Assembly (NCBI RefSeq): GCF_002750855.1
Contig: NZ_NWUC01000002.1
Span: forward strand, 1-64,000
DNA length: 64,000 nt
Reading direction: 5' to 3'
Source of the DNA: Neopararhizobium haloflavum
GTDB lineage: Bacteria > Pseudomonadota > Alphaproteobacteria > Rhizobiales > Rhizobiaceae
The position numbers and the translations under genes were made by a program. Within the stretch, counting starts at the first letter, position 1, and each line of letters opens with the position of its first letter. Shown in pieces: positions 1-6,480 of this stretch. Below the pieces are notes generated by a model that had not been told where the DNA came from, did no database searches, and was given only the letters and a program-made list of their open reading frames with translations.

Positions 1-42
1 TCCGCCCTTGCGCCTTGCACCCCCCGGTCTCGGCGACGGCCA

Positions 43-72
43 GGGTTGCAGCGCAGCGCTGCGCTCCAACCC
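43..72. repeat. Palindrome upstream of the DUF932 gene
   Basis: A perfect 16-nt palindrome (AGCGCAGCGCTGCGCT, 50-65) is flanked by GGGTTG (43-48) and CAACCC (67-72), giving a nested inverted repeat that ends 21 nt before the DUF932 start codon. It could be the terminator of a gene to the left of the window or an operator for the DUF932 gene. No T-run follows, so an operator or leader structure is about as likely as a terminator. Confidence 0.45.
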
Positions 73-93
73 AGACCCATAAGGATCAAGATC

Positions 94-939
94 ATGACCT
101 ATCATCACCTTGCCACCCGGTTCGGCCGCAACAGCCATCAGATCAGCGGGCGCGAAGCGCTCGACAACGAGGCGCTTTATCGGCACGTCCCCTCGATCTT
201 CGCCCGCGAGGCCCATGACAGCCGGTCGGAGCGTTACGTCTATGTTCCCACCATTGACATTGTGGAGGGGTTGCGCCGGGAAGGATGGTTCCCGTTCTTC
301 GCCGTGCAGTCGGTCCCACGCGACGGCAGCCGCCACGGCCACGCCAAGCATATGCTGCGCCTGCGCCGGGATGACGGCATCGGCAAGCAGGAGGCGGCGG
401 AAGTCATCATCGTCAATTCCCATGACGGAACCAGCAGCTATCAGATGTTCGCCGGAATGTTGCGTTTCGTCTGCACCAACAGCCTAGTGGCGGGCGAGCG
501 GTTCGAGGACGTGCGCGTTCCCCACAAGGGAAGTATCCAGCATGACATTATCGAAGGCGTCTATACCGTCGCGGAGGACTTCCCCCGGCTGATCGACGCC
601 AGCGAGACCATGAAGGAAATCCAGCTTGGCGAAGATGAGCGCCGCGTTCTGGCGGAGGCGAGCCTTGTCGCCCGCTACGGCGAAGAAGAAAGCCCCGTTC
701 GCCCGGATCAGATCATCCAGCCGCGCCGCCGCGAGGATGTCGGGCAAAGTCTTTGGATGACCTACAACACCATTCAGGAGAACATGATAAGGGGCGGATT
801 GCATGGACGCCGCCAGACTTCGGACGGCCGTATTCGCCGCAGCCAGACCCGCGCTATCAACGGCATCGACCAGAACGTGACCCTCAATCGCGCGCTCTGG
901 ACGCTGGCCGAAGGCATGCAGCGCCTCAAGGCCCGATGA
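94..939 (+). CDS. DUF932 domain protein (phage/plasmid-related)
   Basis: This 281-aa protein matches the DUF932 family, common on plasmids, phages and ICEs and of unknown biochemical role. The N-terminal stretch around YHHLATRFGRNSHQISGREAL and the central NSHDGTSSYQMFAGMLRFVCTNS segment, which precedes VAGERF, are characteristic. The start at 94 is chosen because AAGGA lies 8 nt upstream; an in-frame ATG at 46 has no such site and would add 16 unrelated residues. It is soluble, with no signal peptide or membrane segment. It is followed at once by a strong hairpin (948-975), so it is probably the last gene of a transcript that begins to the left. In related elements such genes sit in the stable, non-transfer part; a role in DNA maintenance or anti-defence is only a guess. 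Confidence 0.85.
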   Translation: MTYHHLATRFGRNSHQISGREALDNEALYRHVPSIFAREAHDSRSERYVYVPTIDIVEGLRREGWFPFFAVQSVPRDGSRHGHAKHMLRLRRDDGIGKQEAAEVIIVNSHDGTSSYQMFAGMLRFVCTNSLVAGERFEDVRVPHKGSIQHDIIEGVYTVAEDFPRLIDASETMKEIQLGEDERRVLAEASLVARYGEEESPVRPDQIIQPRRREDVGQSLWMTYNTIQENMIRGGLHGRRQTSDGRIRRSQTRAINGIDQNVTLNRALWTLAEGMQRLKAR

Positions 940-947
940 CCGCCAAG

Positions 948-975
948 CCGTAGAGCCGGAAAACCGGCTCTACGG
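948..975 (+). terminator. Hairpin after the DUF932 gene
   Basis: A 12-bp perfect stem (CCGTAGAGCCGG, 948-959, with CCGGCTCTACGG, 964-975) closes a four-base AAAA loop, 9 nt after the DUF932 stop. The downstream sequence ATTTCCGCTTTTC is moderately T-rich. This is a likely intrinsic terminator separating the DUF932 transcript from the regulatory genes that follow. Confidence 0.7.
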
Positions 976-1012
976 ATTTCCGCTTTTCAGGCTTTCAGAT
1001 TGCCCAATTTTT

Positions 1013-1087
1013 CGCCGATCCGGCTCAGCGGATCGGCGGTGCGGCCATGCCGGGGACACGGCCGCCGCTCGCCGGGCTAGGCCCGGC
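1013..1087. repeat. Two further perfect hairpins in the fseA-like leader
   Basis: Between the DUF932 terminator and the fseA-like gene there is a 10-bp stem (CGCCGATCCG 1013-1022 with CGGATCGGCG 1029-1038) and a 7-bp stem (GCCGGGC 1071-1077 with GCCCGGC 1081-1087). Neither is followed by a T-run. An AT-rich stretch from about 1098 to 1160 follows, with a TAACT/AGTTA inverted repeat around 1123-1145, and is the most likely promoter zone of the fseA-like gene. No clear -35/-10 pair could be assigned. Confidence 0.5.
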
Positions 1088-1247
1088 TCGCGAATCCAGA
1101 TAACCACTGTTAAGACAAAAATAACTAAGGAATTTATCGAGTTACCGACACCACTTATACCCTTGGCGCAGCTACAGTCGCCGCCTGACATCCAGCAGGC
1201 TTCCAGTTCGGGTCTGCCTTGTGCGACCCGCCATTGGGAGAGACGCC

Positions 1248-2031
1248 ATGCTTAGCATCGACTGGCGTGTTCCGGCGGCTTACAAGCACACCAAGAATTT
1301 GCCCGCCGCCGGTTTCGCCTGGGAATATCTTCGTCGCAACGATGAGTATCGCCATGACTTCAACGCCATTGCCCTGACCGGAGAACCCGGCGCGCGGCAA
1401 TTGGAGCGGTTCGCGCAGCGCTGGGGGTTGCGATTTCGCAAGCGACCCCGACGCATCGCCTGATAGCCATACCCCGTTCTGGTCTCCGCGCCTTCAGCCG
1501 CAGGCGGTCATGCTGTCGCCTGTCGAACAGGAGGCCGTAGAAACCGAGCCGCTGGTCGCTCTCGCCCATCTCGATGGTCTCGATCTGCGCCGCGCCGCCG
1601 ATGGCTGGCATGGCGTCTGGCAGGTGGGCAACGTCGCGCACCAGTTCTGGTTGCCGGACGCGGTGCCCGACGCCGCAGCCTTCTATGCCGTGACCTTGCC
1701 GATGGATTCATTTCTGGAGCTTCGCGCCCATGCCGCACGCCGTCTCTGGCGATCTCTCACCCGGCGACCGCCGGGACCGCCTATCGGCATCCTTCCCGAC
1801 CAGCTCCGGGAATGGCACATCCTGTCCCTGCGCGCGCTTGATGCTCGTCTGCGCGGTGAGAGCTATCGCGCCATCGCCGAAGTCCTGCTCGGCTTCCACG
1901 GCACGAAGGAGGATTTCGAAGGCGATCCAGCCAAGAACAAAGCCCGTCGCCTCGTCGCCCACGGCATCAGGATGATGCGCGGCGGCTATCGCCTGCTGCT
2001 GCATTATCCGATCAAACCCGGCAAAACCTGA
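1248..2031 (+). CDS. fseA: FseA-like ICE excision activator, two frames joined by +1 frameshift
   Basis: Two overlapping reading frames are annotated as one gene. Frame 1 (1248-1463) encodes an N-terminal DUF6499/transcriptional-regulator domain (MLSIDWRVPAAYKHTKNL, then FAWEYLRRNDEYRHDF and a WGLRF end). Frame 2, offset by +1, is open from 1378 to 2031 and encodes a DUF2285 domain (LREWHILSLRALDARLRGES onward). In single-frame relatives WGLRF is followed by a stretch like A-x-DPD and then FW-x-P. That continuation is found only in the +1 frame (FASDPDASPDS, then PFWSP). The shift is predicted at UUU-C (1434-1437): tRNA-Phe can slip from UUU to UUC, skipping one base, giving a product of about 260 aa. 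Established knowledge: FseA of ICEMlSymR7A is made by a programmed +1 shift between msi172 and msi171 and activates the excisionase gene rdfS. GGGAG lies 8 nt before the ATG. A sequencing error or mutation is the alternative, but the conserved two-frame layout argues against it. Confidence 0.8.
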
Positions 2032-2069
2032 ATCCAGCCAGTATTTGCGGTTGCCGACGATACCGAGCG

Positions 2070-2357
2070 TCACGCCTTATTGGCGGCAGCCTGTTCCAAA
2101 ATCCGTTTGTAGCCCTCGCGTGAGAGCCATTGTGCCCGTTCCAGATGGCTTTGCCAGCATCGCCGTGTCCGCAGTTCTTCGGCGACCGGATCGCGGTGCA
2201 GCACGATTCGCGCCACTTCCTTCCAGTCCGCATTTTCGGCCTTCGCATCGAGAAGGCGCAGATAGGTCACGAAATGCCGTTCGTCATAGGTGGTGATCTC
2301 GTCGCCAGTCGGCGCGATGTCGTCCACATCGGGATCAAGTTCGACAGGAACCCGCAT
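2070..2357 (-). CDS. qseM: QseM-like DUF2285 antiactivator
   Basis: A 95-aa protein consisting almost only of a DUF2285 domain. It aligns by eye with the C-terminal half of the FseA-like product: RHFVTYLRLLDAK matches REWHILSLRALDAR, and LSREGYKRIL matches MRGGYRLLL near the end. It converges on the fseA-like gene, 38 nt tail to tail. Established knowledge: in Mesorhizobium ICEs QseM is a small DUF2285 protein that binds and inhibits both TraR and FseA, so a mimic of the FseA dimer surface is expected. The start at 2357 is preferred because AAAGGGGA is 6 nt upstream; the ATG two codons earlier (2363) overlaps too closely with it. QseC, the usual regulator of qseM, was not found in this window. 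Function is inferred from domain, size and position. Confidence 0.75.
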   Translation of the reverse strand: MRVPVELDPDVDDIAPTGDEITTYDERHFVTYLRLLDAKAENADWKEVARIVLHRDPVAEELRTRRCWQSHLERAQWLSREGYKRILEQAAANKA

Positions 2358-2410
2358 CGTCATTCCCCTTTCTTCAGAAGAGTGCCTGCGGTGCGCCCCC
2401 GCAGATAAGA

Positions 2411-2595
2411 CTCTCTGACTCCTGGTGATCGGGGAGTTCGAAACCGTGACTAGACGGCCCCATGGCCTTTAGCTCGGAAAGCCTGTTGTATACGCCACAG
2501 GCTCCCCGACCATAGGTCAAGGAGTGCGTTGCCGTTACGGCCGGCAACAACCACTAGTCAGGGGTTTCGACGCCCCGGAGCAGCGCGTCTGCTCC
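2411..2595. ncRNA. Candidate structured RNA between qseM-like and rdfS-like genes
   Basis: No gene fits between 2358 and 2827. The segment holds a long closing helix: CGAAACC (2439-2445) pairs with GGTTTCG (2563-2569), and TGACTAG (2447-2453) pairs with CTAGTCA (2554-2560), separated by a small internal loop. Inside are hairpins AGCCTGT/ACAGGCT (2480-2486, 2497-2503) and GTTGCCG/CGGCAAC (2528-2534, 2542-2548). Just outside is GGAGCAG/CTGCTCC (2577-2583, 2589-2595). TCGGGGAG (2429-2436) can pair with CTCCCCGA (2502-2509), and overlapping bases can also pair with ACTCC (2418-2422), so alternative folds exist. It could be a leader of the rdfS-like operon, a leader of qseM on the other strand, or a separate RNA. 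It matches no RNA family that I recognise. Confidence 0.5.
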
Positions 2596-2701
2596 GCTTT
2601 CACCCTTAGCCGATGCGTGCGCAATTGTCTTGACCGAATCCGCGCCGCAGGCGGTGAAACGCTGAAATATCTCGCCTTTTCCGGCTGACTATCACCCGTC
2701 A

Positions 2702-2756
2702 GGGGGTGCCGCCAGCGCATAGGCGCAAATGCGGCACGCTACAGGCCGCCGATCCC
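2702..2756 (+). promoter_or_regulatory. ICE regulatory box, copy 1 (upstream of rdfS-like/repA operon)
   Basis: A 55-nt segment nearly identical (50 of 55) to 28912-28966. It contains the inverted repeat GTGCCGC (2706-2712) and GCGGCAC (2731-2737), about three helical turns end to end, and ends in CCGCCGATCCC. It lies about 70 nt upstream of the excisionase-like gene, the position expected for an activator site or activated promoter. The FseA-like protein is the obvious candidate binder, but that is inference. Confidence 0.65.
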
Positions 2757-2827
2757 TCGCCATCGTTCGCCACAGCCCGCTGTCGCTTCGGCAGCCGCCT
2801 GTCTGACGAATTACGAGGTGATTCCCC

Positions 2828-3097
2828 ATGGCCGTTCGCAATCCGGACCTGCCACCGCGCCTTTTGCGCACAAAGGAAGCCGCACGCTTCCTCGGCCTGT
2901 CCATCCGCACTTTAGAAAAGCACCGCACCTATGGCACCGGCCCGACCTACCGCAAGATCGGCGGCCGCGTCCTCTACGCCCTGCGCGATCTGGAAGCATG
3001 GAGCGCCATCGGCACCCGCAAATCCACCAGCGACAAGAATACCGGCACGGTCTTCGCCGCTCGCCCGCTGACGCCGCAAGAGCGGGACGAACTGTAA
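2828..3097 (+). CDS. rdfS: RdfS/AlpA-like helix-turn-helix protein (excisionase candidate)
   Basis: An 89-aa protein with an AlpA/MerR-type winged helix-turn-helix: RLLRTKEAARFLGLSIRTLEKHR is the helix-turn-helix, followed by GPTYRKIGGRVLYALRDLE as the wing. Such proteins bend DNA and act as recombination directionality factors or local transcription regulators. In Mesorhizobium ICEs RdfS stands at the head of the transfer gene block and drives excision. Here it likewise heads an operon running without gaps into repA (the stop is directly followed by the repA ATG) and parA. GAGGTG lies 9 nt before the ATG. The recombinase here is of the serine type, so the protein might instead regulate replication; both roles are possible. 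Confidence 0.75.
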   Translation: MAVRNPDLPPRLLRTKEAARFLGLSIRTLEKHRTYGTGPTYRKIGGRVLYALRDLEAWSAIGTRKSTSDKNTGTVFAARPLTPQERDEL

Positions 3098-4138
3098 ATG
3101 CTGCGCGACGACGACCCCAGACCCGCACAGCCGAGCGAAGACAGTGAGCGCACCCGCCTGGACCCGTTCATCGTGGCGACCGGCGACGCCGCCCCGCGCG
3201 ACCAGCGCGATTTGATGGAACGGCCCTTCTTCTCGCTGGCGAAGCGCCCCCGCACCACGCCGATCCTCTACCGGGCCGCCGATGTCGAGGTGCAGGTATT
3301 CGCCATGCCCGAACATGGCATGGCGACGATCTGGGACGCCGATGTGCTGATCTGGGCCGCTTCGCAGATCGTCGCGGCCGGGAACAACGGCATCCCCACG
3401 TCGCGGTTCTTCCGCTTCATGCCTTATCAGCTTCTGCGCTCGATCGGACGAGCTACCGGCAATCGGGAATATCTGTTGCTCAAGGCCGCGCTTGCGCGCC
3501 TGCAATCCACCGTCATCGCCACCACCATCCGCAACGGCAAGCATTGGCGGCGGCGGCAATTCTCATGGATCAACGAATGGGAAGAGATGACGACGCGCGC
3601 CGGCCGCGTCGAAGGCATGGAATTCGTCCTGCCCGAATGGTTCTACAACAGCGTCAGCGACCGCTCGCTGGTCCTGACCATCGACCCGGCCTATTTCCGG
3701 CTGACGGGCGGGATCGAACGCTGGCTTTACCGCGTCGCCCGCAAACACGCCGGGCGCCAGCCCGAGGGCTGGGCGTTCGAGATTTCCCACCTTCATCAGA
3801 AATCCGGCAGCGCAGCGCGACCATCCGACTTCGCGCTCGACCTGCGGCGGATCGCGGCTCGTCAGTCGCTGCCCGGATACCTGCTCCTGACCGAATGGGA
3901 AGACGGGCGCGAACTGCTGCGTTTTCTGCCCGAAAATCTATCCACAGTGCCTGTGGATAACCATGTGAATCCTATCGGGACATTAGGCGCACGCAGTATC
4001 GGGACATTAGGCGCAAATCGCACGCCGGACTCTATAGAAGAATCTAACAAAGAATCTAACTCTTCTTCTTTGACGCGCGCGCACGCGATCCATGGTGCCG
4101 GTGCCAGTGCTGGTTCCGGCCACCGAGGTGCGCCATGA
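3098..4138 (+). CDS. repA: Replication initiator protein A (RPA family)
   Basis: A 346-aa protein of the replication initiator protein A family found on alphaproteobacterial plasmids and ICEs. The family pattern is visible in ERPFFSLAKRPRTTPILY near residue 40, the MATIWDADVLIWAASQI block, and the RFMPYQLLRSIGRATG block. The C-terminus is low in complexity and includes a repeated IGTLGA peptide encoded by two DNA repeats (see the origin feature). It is fused tightly to its neighbours: it starts one base after the excisionase-like gene and its stop overlaps parA by ATGA. With parA it would allow the excised circle to replicate and segregate. Whether the origin works in this host cannot be told from sequence. 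Confidence 0.85.
   Translation: MLRDDDPRPAQPSEDSERTRLDPFIVATGDAAPRDQRDLMERPFFSLAKRPRTTPILYRAADVEVQVFAMPEHGMATIWDADVLIWAASQIVAAGNNGIPTSRFFRFMPYQLLRSIGRATGNREYLLLKAALARLQSTVIATTIRNGKHWRRRQFSWINEWEEMTTRAGRVEGMEFVLPEWFYNSVSDRSLVLTIDPAYFRLTGGIERWLYRVARKHAGRQPEGWAFEISHLHQKSGSAARPSDFALDLRRIAARQSLPGYLLLTEWEDGRELLRFLPENLSTVPVDNHVNPIGTLGARSIGTLGANRTPDSIEESNKESNSSSLTRAHAIHGAGASAGSGHRGAP
3938..4070. other. oriV: Probable replication origin inside the 3' end of repA
   Basis: Three elements typical of a plasmid origin lie in order. First, two facing DnaA boxes: CTATCCACA (3938-3946, one mismatch to TTATCCACA) and TGTGGATAA (3952-3960, an exact box on the minus strand). Second, two identical 19-nt direct repeats TATCGGGACATTAGGCGCA at 3973-3991 and 3997-4015, spaced 24 nt, suitable as RepA-binding iterons. 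Third, an AT-rich stretch (about 4031-4070) with the repeat AGAATCTAAC at 4039-4048 and 4051-4060, suitable as an unwinding element, in otherwise very GC-rich DNA. All of it is read as codons of repA. Assignment as origin is inference from these motifs. Confidence 0.7.
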
Positions 4139-4788
4139 TTGTCGCGCTCCTCAACCAGAAGGGCGGCGTCGGCAAGACCACGCTCGCCCTGCATCTCGCC
4201 GGAGCCTGGGCCGCTCAGGGACGGCGCGTCATCCTGATCGACGCCGACCCGCAAGGCTCCGCGCTCGACTGGTCGCAGACGCGCAGCCATGAGGGCCTGC
4301 CGAGGCTGTTCAGTGTCGTCGGCCTGGCCCGCGACACCTTGCACCGCGAAGCCCCGGAGCTGGCGCGTGACGCCGATCTCGTCGTCATCGACGGGCCGCC
4401 CCGCGTCGCCGGTCTCATGCGCTCGGCGCTGCTCGCCGCCGATCTGGTGCTGATGCCGGTGCAGCCGTCCCCCTTCGACGGCTGGGCCTCGGCCGAGATG
4501 CTGGCGCTTCTGAAGGAGGCGCGCATCTACCGGCCCGAGTTGGGGGCGCGCTTCGTGCTCAACCGTTGCGGCGCGCGCACCGTCATTGCTCGCGAGACGG
4601 CCGAGACGCTGGCCGACCACGATCCGCCCTTGCTCGCCGCCACCATCGGCCAGCGCGTCGTCTTCGCCGATGCCGCGCAGTCCGGGCGGCTCGCTTCCGA
4701 GATCGACGACGGCAGCCCGGCTGCGCGCGAGATCGTGGCGCTGGCCGCCGAGATCGACCGTCTCGGCGTCGGGAGAGCTGCTCCATGA
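4135..4788 (+). CDS. parA: ParA family partition ATPase
   Basis: A 217-aa small-type ParA. The deviant Walker A motif NQKGGVGKTT spans residues 7-16, Walker A-prime is VILIDADPQGS (about 32-42), and Walker B is DLVVIDGPP. It lacks the N-terminal DNA-binding domain of type Ia ParA, so autoregulation would depend on a partner protein, probably the small gene that follows with ATGA overlap. It segregates the circular form of the element or, as in other ICEs, stabilises it. The start overlaps the repA stop by ATGA, so translation is coupled. Confidence 0.9.
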   Translation: MIVALLNQKGGVGKTTLALHLAGAWAAQGRRVILIDADPQGSALDWSQTRSHEGLPRLFSVVGLARDTLHREAPELARDADLVVIDGPPRVAGLMRSALLAADLVLMPVQPSPFDGWASAEMLALLKEARIYRPELGARFVLNRCGARTVIARETAETLADHDPPLLAATIGQRVVFADAAQSGRLASEIDDGSPAAREIVALAAEIDRLGVGRAAP

Positions 4789-5039
4789 GCCGCGCTCCCC
4801 GCAAATCCGACTTCGCCTCCCGGCCGGGCAATGCCGAAAGCTGGGTCAGGGCGGCCGAAGCTCCGCCAAGCGGCAAGGCGGCCGGCGAAGCGTTCACCGC
4901 CCGCCTGACCATCGACATCACGCCCGAACTGCGCGGGCGCATCAAGGTCGCGGCGTTCCGGCGCGGCATCACCGTCGCCGACATGCTGCGTGACCTGCTC
5001 GCCCGCGAATTTCCAACCACCGAAGGAGATCCGACATGA
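4785..5039 (+). CDS. Small ParA-partner-like protein
   Basis: An 84-aa protein with a basic, disordered N-terminal third (SRAPRKSDFASRPGNAESWV). A C-terminal part follows that looks like a ribbon-helix-helix: FTARLTIDITPELRGRIKVA is the strand and first helix, FRRGITVADMLRDLLAREF the second helix. This layout is that of ParG/CopG-type centromere-binding proteins, and it overlaps parA by ATGA and the next gene by ATGA. The likely role is DNA-binding partner of ParA and repressor of the operon. Family membership is inferred; no catalytic motif is present. Confidence 0.7.
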   Translation: MSRAPRKSDFASRPGNAESWVRAAEAPPSGKAAGEAFTARLTIDITPELRGRIKVAAFRRGITVADMLRDLLAREFPTTEGDPT

Positions 5040-5554
5040 CCGGCAACGCGGCCCGCCGCTCGCACGGCCGTCCGTTGCCGGACGGGCCTGCGCCCTTCAC
5101 CACATTGGTCGAGCTGACCTTCGACAAGCGCAAGGTCGAGCGCTGGATACGCTTCGGCCGCAAGAGCTACGAACAGATCATCGACCGCCGCCGCAGTATC
5201 GTCGGCTTCTCGCCCGAGAGCGTCTTCGCCTTCGTCCGCTGGGCTTCCGGCGAACATGGCACTGTCGTCTCACGCATCGACATCGTGCGCGCCATCGGCC
5301 GCGGCGAACCCTTCCAGACGCTGCCCTTCGTGCGCCCCGGCGGTGACATCCTGTTGCGCCTCGATAGCTGGGGGAAGGTTCAGCGCGTGCTGGCCGCCAT
5401 CGACGCGGTGGAGGCGCTCGGCCTCGATCCGGCCGACGCCGCGCCGGATCACTGGCGGCACGTCCACAACCGGCTGATCGCCGGTCTGGAACCACATGCC
5501 TACACGCCGGAGCGACATGCGGCGTGGATCGGGCGTCGGAGGATCGCGCCATGA
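5036..5554 (+). CDS. DUF2840 domain protein
   Basis: A 172-aa protein of the DUF2840 family, found almost only between parA and traF in elements of this type. Conserved blocks are TTLVELTFDKRKVERWIRFG, then VFAFVRWASGEHGTVVSRIDIVRA and TYTPERHAAW-type residues at the C-terminus. There is no signal peptide or membrane helix. It overlaps the preceding and following genes by ATGA. Its place just before the peptidase TraF and the DUF736 gene suggests a role in DNA processing or transfer control, but no function is established. Confidence 0.85.
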   Translation: MTGNAARRSHGRPLPDGPAPFTTLVELTFDKRKVERWIRFGRKSYEQIIDRRRSIVGFSPESVFAFVRWASGEHGTVVSRIDIVRAIGRGEPFQTLPFVRPGGDILLRLDSWGKVQRVLAAIDAVEALGLDPADAAPDHWRHVHNRLIAGLEPHAYTPERHAAWIGRRRIAP

Positions 5555-6108
5555 CCCGGTTCGGCTACGTCATGGTGACGTATTTCGCGGCGATGGGCGT
5601 CGCCATCGCATCGTTCATCCCAACGCCCACCAAACTGATCTGGAACGCCACGGCCAGCGCGCCGATCGGCTTCTACACCGTCGAGCCGGGTGACCGGATC
5701 GAGGTGCCCGAGCTGGTCGCCGTGATGCCGCCCAAGCCGCTCGCCGACTTCATGGTCGGGCGCGGCTATGTCGGGCGCGGCGTGCCGCTTCTGAAGCGCG
5801 TCCTCGGCCTGCCGGGACAGCGCGTATGCCGCGTGCGATCCACCATCACGGTGGACGGCGTGGAGATGGGCAAGGCACTGCAACGCGACCGGATCGGCCG
5901 CGAATTGCCCATCTGGCAGGGCTGCCGCGTCATCGGCGACGGCGAAATCTTCCTCATGAATTGGGAGGTCCAGGACAGCCTCGACGGCCGTTACTTCGGA
6001 CCCATCCCCGCAAGTTCCGTCATCGGCCGGGCGCTGCCGCTCTGGACCGATGAAGAAGGCGACGGCCGCTACGAATGGCGCGCCCACACGCAATGGCCGG
6101 CGCTCTGA
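5551..6108 (+). CDS. traF: TraF-type S26 signal peptidase
   Basis: A 185-aa periplasm-facing serine peptidase anchored by one N-terminal membrane segment (MTRFGYVMVTYFAAMGVAIA). The catalytic serine lies in ATASAPIGFY and the general-base lysine in VPLLKRVLGLPG, the two S26 boxes in the usual order. In RP4-type systems TraF cyclises and matures the TrbC pilin, so it works with the trbC gene at 20274. The start at 5551 gives an ATGA overlap with the DUF2840 stop; the in-frame ATG at 5524 would lie wholly within the preceding gene and lacks a ribosome site. Confidence 0.9.
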   Translation: MTRFGYVMVTYFAAMGVAIASFIPTPTKLIWNATASAPIGFYTVEPGDRIEVPELVAVMPPKPLADFMVGRGYVGRGVPLLKRVLGLPGQRVCRVRSTITVDGVEMGKALQRDRIGRELPIWQGCRVIGDGEIFLMNWEVQDSLDGRYFGPIPASSVIGRALPLWTDEEGDGRYEWRAHTQWPAL

Positions 6109-6144
6109 AGCGTCACTTCACCCCAAACCACAAGGAGACTGACC

Positions 6145-6477
6145 ATGCCTGACAATATCTTTGAATCCACCGCCAACGGCTATGCCGGCCGCGTCCGGCT
6201 GTTCGGCATCGATGAACCCATCGTGCTCGTCGACATCGAGCCGGGCGACGCCGACAATGCACCGGCCTGGCGCATCCACCTCGACGACGAGGACGGCCCG
6301 GAGATCGGCGCCGCGTGGAAACGCAACGGCGAACGCGCCGGGGATTACATCGCGCTGGAGATCGACAGCCCGCTTTTCGGCGCGCTGTTTCGTCCGGCGC
6401 TGTTCCAGGCCGGCGATGAGGGTCGCACCTACCGGCTGTCGTGGAAGCGGCAGAAGCCCCGCGAGGATCGGAGCTGA
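6145..6477 (+). CDS. DUF736 family protein
   Basis: A 110-aa protein of the DUF736 family. It shows the paired beta-rich pattern GYAGRVRLFGIDEPIVLVDI and APAWRIHLDDEDGPEIGAAW, ending in YRLSWKRQ. It is acidic, with no membrane segment, and is a steady member of this ICE type between traF and the transglycosylase gene. AAGGAGA lies 8 nt before the ATG. The molecular function is unknown; the co-occurrence suggests a transfer role or single-stranded-DNA-related role. Confidence 0.85.
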   Translation: MPDNIFESTANGYAGRVRLFGIDEPIVLVDIEPGDADNAPAWRIHLDDEDGPEIGAAWKRNGERAGDYIALEIDSPLFGALFRPALFQAGDEGRTYRLSWKRQKPREDRS

Positions 6478-6480
6478 TCG

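Noticed and set aside
2429-2460. tRNA-like T-loop (GTTCGAAAC) in the structured segment
   Set aside because: The flanking bases do not form a T stem and no acceptor stem or anticodon arm is present.
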